A stretch of 41,422 nucleotides of DNA from Thioalkalivibrio sulfidiphilus (GTDB lineage Bacteria; Pseudomonadota; Gammaproteobacteria; Ectothiorhodospirales; Ectothiorhodospiraceae). The stretch spans positions 1-41,422 of the forward strand of contig NZ_KB898947.1 of NCBI RefSeq assembly GCF_000377945.1. The letters run 5' to 3'. Under the pieces are notes generated by a model. The model saw nothing but the letters and a program-made list of their open reading frames with translations, was not told where the DNA came from and did not search any database. The translations under genes were made by a program, and so were the position numbers. Below, piece after piece: positions 36,222 to 41,422 of the stretch (the stretch's first letter is position 1; each line of letters opens with the position of its first letter).

Positions 36222-37351
36222 AACTGCTGGTTACAGGCGGCGCCGGATTCATCGGCTCGGCGGTCATCCGCCACCTGATCGCGCACACCGATCATCACGT
36301 CCTCAACGTGGACAAGCTCACCTATGCCGGCAACCTGGAATCCCTGGTCTCGGTGTCCGATGACCCCCGGTACCGGTTTGCCCATGTAGACATCTGCGAT
36401 GCCCAGGCCATGACCGCCTTGTTCGAGGATTTTCGTCCCGATGGGGTGATGCACCTCGCGGCCGAATCCCACGTGGACAGATCCATCGATGGCCCCTCCG
36501 CCTTCATCGACACCAACATCGTCGGCACCTACCAGCTCCTGCAGGTGAGCCGCAGTTACTGGAATCAGCTGGATGCCGAGGCCCGCACACGCTTTCGCTT
36601 CCACCACATCTCCACCGACGAGGTCTACGGCAGTCTGGGCGAAGAGGGTTTGTTTACCGAAACCACGGCTTATGCCCCCAATTCACCCTATTCCGCCAGC
36701 AAGGCAGCCTCGGACCACCTGGTCCGCGCCTGGCACCACACCTATGGCCTGCCCACGATCATCACGAACTGCTCTAACAATTACGGCCCCTACCAGTTCC
36801 CGGAAAAACTCATCCCCCTGATGATCCTCAACGCCCTGGACGGAAAGCCCTTGCCCGTCTACGGAGACGGCGGCCAGATCCGCGACTGGCTCTACGTCGA
36901 CGACCACGCCCGCGCCCTGGTCCACGTGCTGGAGCATGGGCAGGTCGGCGAGGTCTATAACATCGGCGGACACAACGAGAAGCGCAATATTGAGGTGGTT
37001 GAGGCACTGTGCCTCATCCTTGATGAGGCGTTAGGGGGCAGGGGCGAGGAGTCAGGAAAGGATGGTCAGGAGTCAGGAGTCAGGAGTCAGGAGGGTAAAA
37101 CCTCACCCCTCACTCCTCACTCCTCACTCATTACCTTCGTCAAAGATCGCCCGGGCCACGACCGTCGATACGCCATCGACGCCAGCAAGATCGAGTGTGA
37201 ACTAGGTTGGAAACCCCAGGAAACCTTCGAAACCGGCCTGCGCAAAACGGTACAGTGGTATCTGGACAATGAAACCTGGTGGCGGCGCGTGAGGGATGGA
37301 AGCTACAGGGGGGAACGGCTTGGACTTGGGGAGTCAGGAGTTAGGAGTTAG
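36218..37351 (+). CDS. rmlB: dTDP-glucose 4,6-dehydratase with a translated repeat insertion
   Basis: A 377-residue extended SDR converting dTDP-glucose to dTDP-4-keto-6-deoxyglucose. GGAGFIG (7-13), the YSASK motif (Y158, K162) and the [15 protein letters not shown] block are intact. About 28 residues (277-304; Gly/Ser/Glu-rich then SPLTPHSSL) are encoded by a GGAGTCA heptamer repeat (37046-37130) placed in frame in a loop that varies in length in the family, just before [14 protein letters not shown]. The last residues (GESGVRS) and the stop codon are also in a heptamer array. The enzyme core looks complete, so activity is expected. Confidence 0.95.
   Translation: MKLLVTGGAGFIGSAVIRHLIAHTDHHVLNVDKLTYAGNLESLVSVSDDPRYRFAHVDICDAQAMTALFEDFRPDGVMHLAAESHVDRSIDGPSAFIDTNIVGTYQLLQVSRSYWNQLDAEARTRFRFHHISTDEVYGSLGEEGLFTETTAYAPNSPYSASKAASDHLVRAWHHTYGLPTIITNCSNNYGPYQFPEKLIPLMILNALDGKPLPVYGDGGQIRDWLYVDDHARALVHVLEHGQVGEVYNIGGHNEKRNIEVVEALCLILDEALGGRGEESGKDGQESGVRSQEGKTSPLTPHSSLITFVKDRPGHDRRYAIDASKIECELGWKPQETFETGLRKTVQWYLDNETWWRRVRDGSYRGERLGLGESGVRS
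37046..37130. repeat. Heptamer palindrome inside rmlB (GGAGTCA / TGACTCC-like arms)
   Basis: GGAGTCA units occupy 37069-37075, 37076-37082 and 37083-37089, with a diverged unit from 37046. After a TAAAA centre the opposite strand's heptamers appear (CTCACTCC repeated, 37101-37130), forming an imperfect palindrome. It is 85 nt long and keeps the rmlB reading frame. Confidence 0.85.
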
Positions 37352-37382
37352 GAGTTAGGAGTTAGGAGTTAGGAGGTGAGGG
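37330..37382 (+). repeat. Heptamer array (GGAGTTA x5) upstream of the four-helix-bundle gene
   Basis: One GGAGTCA (37330-37336) is followed by five perfect GGAGTTA units (37337-37371) and GGAGGTGAGGGG. The rmlB stop codon (37349-37351) lies inside it. AGGAGGT at 37371-37377 is a perfect Shine-Dalgarno sequence 6 nt before the GTG at 37383, so the array supplies the ribosome site of the next gene. Confidence 0.9.
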
Positions 37383-37745
37383 GTGGCCAGGGAGAGGGCG
37401 CATCACGGTTTGTTGGTCTGGCGAGAAGCCATGAATCTGGTAAGGGACGTCTACGACATGACGAGTTGTTTTCCACAGGATGAGAAGTTCGGGCTGATCA
37501 GCCAGATGAGACGGGCTGCGGTCTCGGTTCCAGCGAACATCAGCGAGGGCGCGGCTCGTAACAGCGCTAAGGAGTTCATGAACTTCCTCTACATCGCTCG
37601 CGGTTCCCTGAGCGAATTGGAAACCGAGTATCTGATTGCCCGAGACCTCGGTTATCCAGTCGAAGGGAAGGCGGTGCAGGCCCGAATCGACAAGACCTTC
37701 ACCCTCCTCGCAGGCCTCATCCGAAAGCTAAAGGAGAAGAACTAA
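37383..37745 (+). CDS. Four-helix-bundle protein (S23/IVS-encoded family, Avd-like fold)
   Basis: A 120-residue protein of the TIGR02436 four-helix-bundle family, first known from intervening sequences in 23S rRNA genes and structurally related to Avd of diversity-generating retroelements. Diagnostic blocks are LLVWREAMNLVRDVY, FGLISQMRRAAVSVPANISEG (interrupted here only for naming) and FLYIARGSLSELETEYLIARDLGY. The molecular function is unknown; the basic surface suggests nucleic-acid binding. The GTG at 37383 follows an ideal AGGAGGT provided by the heptamer array. It interrupts rmlB-rmlA and is bracketed by inverted heptamer repeats, suggesting a mobile cassette. No reverse transcriptase is in the window. 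Confidence 0.92.
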   Translation: MARERAHHGLLVWREAMNLVRDVYDMTSCFPQDEKFGLISQMRRAAVSVPANISEGAARNSAKEFMNFLYIARGSLSELETEYLIARDLGYPVEGKAVQARIDKTFTLLAGLIRKLKEKN

Positions 37746-37816
37746 TGTCTCCCTCCCTAACCCCTCACTGCTCACCCTATAACTGGGTCCCGAAGCCCTC
37801 AACGGAGAAGGACTAA
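37745..37816 (+). other. Very short open frame in the right repeat flank (possible coupling peptide)
   Basis: The ATG at 37745 shares its A with the TAA stop of the four-helix-bundle gene (TAATG) and has GGAGAAG upstream. It encodes 23 residues ([14 protein letters not shown]... to STEKD) and ends at TAA, whose last A (37816) is the first base of the rmlA ATG. It could carry ribosomes from the inserted gene to rmlA. The peptide itself is repeat-encoded and probably has no function of its own. Confidence 0.3.
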
Positions 37817-37861
37817 TGTCTTCCCCCCTAACCCCTAACCCCTCACCCCCTAACTCACCTA
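37746..37861. repeat. Right heptamer flank (CCCCTAA type) with duplicated TAATG junction
   Basis: CCCTAACCCCTCAC occurs at about 37753-37767 and again, with an extra CCCCTAA unit, at about 37825-37850, ending CCCCCTAACTCACC. Read on the other strand the units are TTAGGGG and GAGTTAG, the inverse of the left array. The junction GGAGAAG(A/G)ACTAATGTCT appears twice, at 37734-37751 and 37805-37822, once at the end of the four-helix-bundle gene and once at the start of rmlA. Confidence 0.8.
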
Positions 37862-38748
37862 GAAGGGGCATCATCCTGGCCGGCGGCTCAGGCACGCGCC
37901 TCTATCCCATCACCGCAGGCGTTTCCAAGCAGCTACTGCCGGTCTACGACAAGCCCATGATCTACTACCCGCTCAGCACCCTGATGCTTGCGGGTATCCG
38001 CGATATCCTCATTATCTCCACGCCCCAGGATACCCCGCGTTTCGAACAGGTACTGGGGGATGGCAGCCAGTGGGGTCTGAGTCTCAGCTACCAGATGCAG
38101 CCAAGCCCCGATGGATTGGCGCAGGCCTTTATCCTCGGTGCCGAGTTCATCGATGGGCACTCGAGTGCCCTGGTCCTGGGAGACAATATCTTTCACAGTC
38201 AGAGCCTGACCAGGAACCTGAAGTCGATTGCCGTCGATGAACGCGGCGCTACGGTATTCGCTTACCGGGTCAAGGATCCGGAGCGTTATGGCGTTGTGGA
38301 GTTTGATGCACAGGGCAGGGCTGTCTCCCTGGAGGAGAAGCCCAGCGTGCCGCGTTCACGATACGCGGTCACCGGTCTTTACTTCTATGACAGCCGTGTC
38401 GTGGAGTACGCCCAGACTCTGAAGCCCTCCCGGCGAGGAGAGCTGGAGATCACAGACCTCAATAATATCTACCTCTCCCAGGGTGAACTGAATGTCATCA
38501 GCATGGGGCGGGGTGATGCCTGGCTGGATGCCGGTACCCACGAATCCCTGCTCGAGGCCTCCCAGTTCATCGAGACCATCGAACGTCGGCAGGGACTCAA
38601 GATCGCCTGTCCCGAAGAGATCGCCTGGCGCAGTGGCTGGATCGATGATGCCCAGCTCAACGCCATTGCAGAGTCCTTTCCCAAGAGCAGTTATGGCCAG
38701 TATCTGCGGGAGCTGCTCGTGCTGGATCGCCCTGGTAGCGTGGAGTAG
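37816..38748 (+). CDS. rmlA: Glucose-1-phosphate thymidylyltransferase
   Basis: A 310-residue nucleotidyltransferase making dTDP-glucose from dTTP and glucose-1-phosphate, the first step to dTDP-rhamnose. [16 protein letters not shown], the [17 protein letters not shown] block and [12 protein letters not shown] are present. The family normally starts close to the GIILAGG strand; here about 17 extra residues ([17 protein letters not shown]) are encoded by the CCCCTAA repeat. The ATG at 37816 has GGAGAAG 7 nt upstream and is the only good start. It completes the rml set, separated from rmlB by the four-helix-bundle cassette. Confidence 0.95.
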   Translation: MSSPLTPNPSPPNSPRRGIILAGGSGTRLYPITAGVSKQLLPVYDKPMIYYPLSTLMLAGIRDILIISTPQDTPRFEQVLGDGSQWGLSLSYQMQPSPDGLAQAFILGAEFIDGHSSALVLGDNIFHSQSLTRNLKSIAVDERGATVFAYRVKDPERYGVVEFDAQGRAVSLEEKPSVPRSRYAVTGLYFYDSRVVEYAQTLKPSRRGELEITDLNNIYLSQGELNVISMGRGDAWLDAGTHESLLEASQFIETIERRQGLKIACPEEIAWRSGWIDDAQLNAIAESFPKSSYGQYLRELLVLDRPGSVE

Positions 38749-38751
38749 TGC

Positions 38752-41136
38752 GTGCTAGTCCGCGATCGTATCAAGGCATTGAGAGGATGCGTGCTTCTGG
38801 GCCTGCTATGGCTCATGAAGCTGCTTTTCACGTCCTCCGGGTTACGATCTGTCTATCGTTCCCTCTTGGTACACCTTATTAAAAAGACCGAGCTCTTCGA
38901 TCGGGCTTACTACCTGGAACACCACCACGACGTGGCGCAGGCGGGTATGCTCCCCCTGCGTCATTACGTGTCCCACGGAGACCGTGAAGGGCGCGCGCCC
39001 ATGGCATTTTTTGACCCGGTCTACTACCGCGCCCATGCCCCCGGACGCACCAAGCAGGTCAATGCTTTGCTGCACTACATCTACGTCGGTCGATACCTGC
39101 GCATCTCTCCAAGCCCCTGGTTCGATGTCGACTTCTACCTGTGTGAAAACAAGGACGTTGCGCGATCCGGGATCGATCCTCTGCTGCATTACCTCAAGTG
39201 GGGTGGTTTGGAAGGCCGCTCCCCGAGTCCGCAATTCGACGGCGCCTTCTATCTGCGCACCAATCCCGATGTGATGCACGCACGCATGAATCCGCTCATG
39301 CACTACCTGTTGGGTGGGCGTACGGATGGTCGTCCAGTACGGCCAGATCCGGAATGCGATCAGGGTGTTGAATCGCTTGAGATCCTGCCGCCCATAGTGC
39401 CTGAGCCTGATCAATGGAGAGAGTTGCAACCCCGTGCTGGTGTCAGTGGTGCACGGGTGGACGTTATCGTGCCAGTCTACAAAGGCAAACTTGAAACGCT
39501 CGCCTGCCTGTTCAGTGTGCTCGCATCAAAAAACACGACCCCTTATGAGTTGATCGTCATCAACGACGCCAGTCCGGAAGCGGATCTGGTCGCCGAGCTG
39601 GAACGATTGGCAGAATCGGGTTTATTCACACTCATCACAAATGACGAGAATCGAGGCTTTGTGAAAACCGTCAATCGGGGGATGGGTCTGCATAATGGCC
39701 GTGACGTGGTCCTTCTCAATTCCGACACCGAGGTCTATGACGGCTGGCTTGATCGTTTACACGCGGCTGCCTGTCGGCATCCTCGTACGGGCACCGTCAC
39801 GCCACTCTCGAACAACGCCACGATCTGCAGCTATCCGAGGTTCCTGCACGATAACCCGTATCCTCTGGAGTTGAGTTACAGAGAGCTGGACGCCTTAGCT
39901 GCGAGCATCAACGCCGGGTTCGAAGTCGAAGCGCCCACCGGCGTGGGTTTCTGCATGTACATCAAGCGCGCCTGCCTGGCTGAGGTGGGCCGTTTCGACC
40001 AGCAGGCCTTTGGCAAGGGTTATGGCGAGGAAAACGATTTTTGCCAAAGAGCGATCCGCCGCGCCTGGCGCAACGTCATTGCTGCAGATGTCTTCGTCCG
40101 CCACTGGGGCTCCACTTCATTTCAGGGGGAAAAGGCCAAGCGGGTCAAGCATGCACTCAAGATACTGGATAAGCGCTACCCCAGCTATAAGAAGGATGTG
40201 TCTGAATTCATCCAGAAGGACCCCCTTGCCCCCGCGCGTGAGTGCTTGGATTGGGCACGACTCAAAAGGTTACGGAGAGACAACAACGTACTGATTGTCA
40301 GCCACAATCGGGGCGGTGGTACAGAACGCCATGTGCAGGAAGACAGTGCAAGGCTGACGGAGTCTGGTGTCGGCGTGTTCCACATGCGTCCAGCCCGTGA
40401 GAACAGCGCCCATGTCTATCTGGGAAGCCCAAATATTAAGTCTGTGCCGAATCTGCCGTCGTTTCCACTCAGGGACCTGAGTGACCTCATGCTTCGCTTG
40501 AATCAGCTGGGTATTACTGAGCTTCACACCCACAGCCTCGTTGATTTCGAACCGGAGTCGCCGAAACTGATCCAGCAGTTGGTGCAGGAGATGGGCATAC
40601 GTTGGGAAGCCAATCTGCACGACTACAAGGTTATCTGCCCACGGATCAATCTCGCAGACACTGAAGGTCGCTACTGCGGTGAGCCTGGAGAAGATGAATG
40701 CAATCGTTGTCTGGCTGTGCGTGGCAGTGATTTCGGCGTCAGGGATATTCGACACTGGAGGACGATGCACTGGCAGGCCCTGGAGGCGGCAGATCAGGTG
40801 CTTGTACCCGACGAGGATGTCTCGAGTCGCATCGGGCGTTACTTCCCCGGTCTCGAGATGACTGTGTCACCTCATGAAGATGTCGATAGCATTTACAGAC
40901 ATGTAAAACGATCGATTCAGCCAGGTAAAGACGAGCTGCATGTCGTGGTGATCGGCGCCATCGGTAAACTCAAGGGGTATGACGTACTGCTAGCCTGTGC
41001 GCGAGACGCCAAAGAACGTGATCTTCCGCTGAGGTTTTCAGTGCTAGGCTACACCATGAATAACGCGGCGCTGATTGCACAGGGGGTACATGTAACCGGT
41101 AAGTACAGAGATGATGAGGCGATTCAGAAACTTAAT
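38752..41136 (+). pseudogene. Large multidomain glycosyltransferase, 3' end cut off by an insertion sequence
   Basis: About 795 codons remain. After a membrane-proximal N-terminus (about 9-40) come three to four degenerate repeats of about 45 residues (YL..HHDVAQAGMLPLRHY; NKDVARSGIDPLLHYLKWG; NPDVMHARMNPLMHYLLGG) at about 45-195. A GT2 domain follows (about 235-480) with VDVIVPVYKG, VVLLNSDTEV and EENDFCQRA. A second, GT4-like region begins near 510. The reading frame enters the IS at 41137 and stops at 41176-41178 after 13 foreign residues, in the middle of the GT4 Rossmann fold. It starts 3 nt after rmlA, so it belongs to the rhamnose operon; function of the last domain is probably lost. 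Confidence 0.85.
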
Positions 41137-41422
41137 GGGTCTTCGCGGATTAGTGTGGGTCATTTTCTGCATATTTAGGCAGAGGCGGCAGGAAGGCGGC
41201 GATGATCTTGAGCTTGAGATACTCTTCGTCGCGATAGCCGTAGGCCCTGCGTTGCAGGACGCGGATCTTGTTATTCAACCCCTCGACCAATCCGAGGCTA
41301 ACCTTGTTGTTCGGATGACAGTAAGAGGCGATGCCGTCCCAATGACGTTCGATCATGCGCGCGAACTTGCGGTAGGGTTCCAGCCGCTGCCACTTGAGGG
41401 CGTCTTGCCAGCGCTCGAAGAA
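41137..41422. mobile_element. ISL3-family insertion sequence, one end (continues beyond the window)
   Basis: GGGTCTTCGCGGATTAGTG at 41137-41155 has the layout of ISL3-family terminal inverted repeats and coincides with the point where the glycosyltransferase reading loses homology. The transposase reads leftwards and ends 13 nt inside this tip. The other end and the target duplication lie outside the window, so the exact boundary is inferred to within a few bases. Confidence 0.8.
41150..41422 (-). CDS. ISL3-family transposase, C-terminal part (5' end outside window)
   Basis: The last 90 codons of a transposase. The sequence runs FFERWQDALKWQRLEPYRKF and later NKVSLGLVEGLNNKIRVLQRR with AYGYRDEEYLKLKI, the conserved C-terminal signature of ISL3 DDE transposases, including the Glu of the catalytic triad in VEGLNNKI. 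The frame is open to the window edge; the internal Met at 41356 is not the start. It ends close to the terminal repeat, as expected for the family. Confidence 0.92.
   Translation of the reverse strand, partial: FFERWQDALKWQRLEPYRKFARMIERHWDGIASYCHPNNKVSLGLVEGLNNKIRVLQRRAYGYRDEEYLKLKIIAAFLPPLPKYAENDPH

Noticed and set aside
37383-37745. Diversity-generating retroelement, because of the Avd-like four-helix bundle
   Set aside because: No reverse transcriptase, template repeat or variable repeat pair was seen in the window.

Overview
The window is GC-rich chromosomal DNA from a gammaproteobacterium. The order recA-recX-alaS-lysC-csrA-tRNA-Ser is a classic gammaproteobacterial core order. Several genes (7Fe ferredoxin, cytochrome c', a diheme cytochrome c, a sulfide-response type MBL hydrolase with a DUF2892 protein) and the dispersed GTAGGATGGGC palindromes would suit an Ectothiorhodospiraceae/Chromatiales-type sulfur bacterium. 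That placement is inference; no rRNA is present.

Layout. 0-6.5 kb (minus): fdxA, a bcsA-bcsS cellulose-synthase pair and mutS, separated by palindromic heptamer-repeat elements, with a perfect CRP-type site upstream of bcsA. 6.8-14.9 kb (plus): a host-attachment family protein, a stand-alone PilZ protein, pncC, thpR, recA, recX, alaS, lysC, csrA and tRNA-Ser(GCU). 15.1-18.5 kb (plus): a small accessory module with its own promoter and palindrome, holding an HTH-fused MNT nucleotidyltransferase, a HEPN protein (type VII toxin-antitoxin architecture), a NERD-helicase and a YqiA-like esterase. 18.5-19.9 kb (minus): two c-type cytochromes. 20.1-20.6 kb: tRNA-Arg(ACG), its terminator, then an unannotated stretch with two 80-nt structured modules whose hairpin loops carry GGA, ending in a partial copy of the tRNA 3' end and a REP-like element. 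20.6-26.9 kb (minus): a GGDEF-EAL protein with a PhnD-like binding protein, an MBL hydrolase with DUF2892, and gltA. 27.2-34.2 kb: an outer-membrane barrel protein (plus), then an ABC-dependent capsule export operon (lipoprotein-kpsD-M-T-E-S, minus) containing an array of 74-nt palindromes. 34.7-41.1 kb (plus): rmlC-D-B, a four-helix-bundle gene, rmlA and a large glycosyltransferase cut off by the end of an ISL3-family insertion sequence.

Themes. Surface polysaccharide (cellulose-like synthase, capsule export, dTDP-rhamnose) is coupled to c-di-GMP signalling (two PilZ proteins, one GGDEF-EAL) and probably to CsrA. The region is rich in unusual small repeats. At least five loci carry tandem 7-nt repeats of differing sequence arranged as inverted arms. 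One is translated inside RmlB, and another pair brackets the four-helix-bundle gene, supplies its Shine-Dalgarno sequence and encodes the RmlA N-terminus. The strongest candidates for something undescribed are the GGA-loop RNA modules near 20.3 kb, the heptamer/four-helix-bundle cassette near 37.4 kb and the HTH-MNT/HEPN/NERD-helicase module near 15-18 kb.
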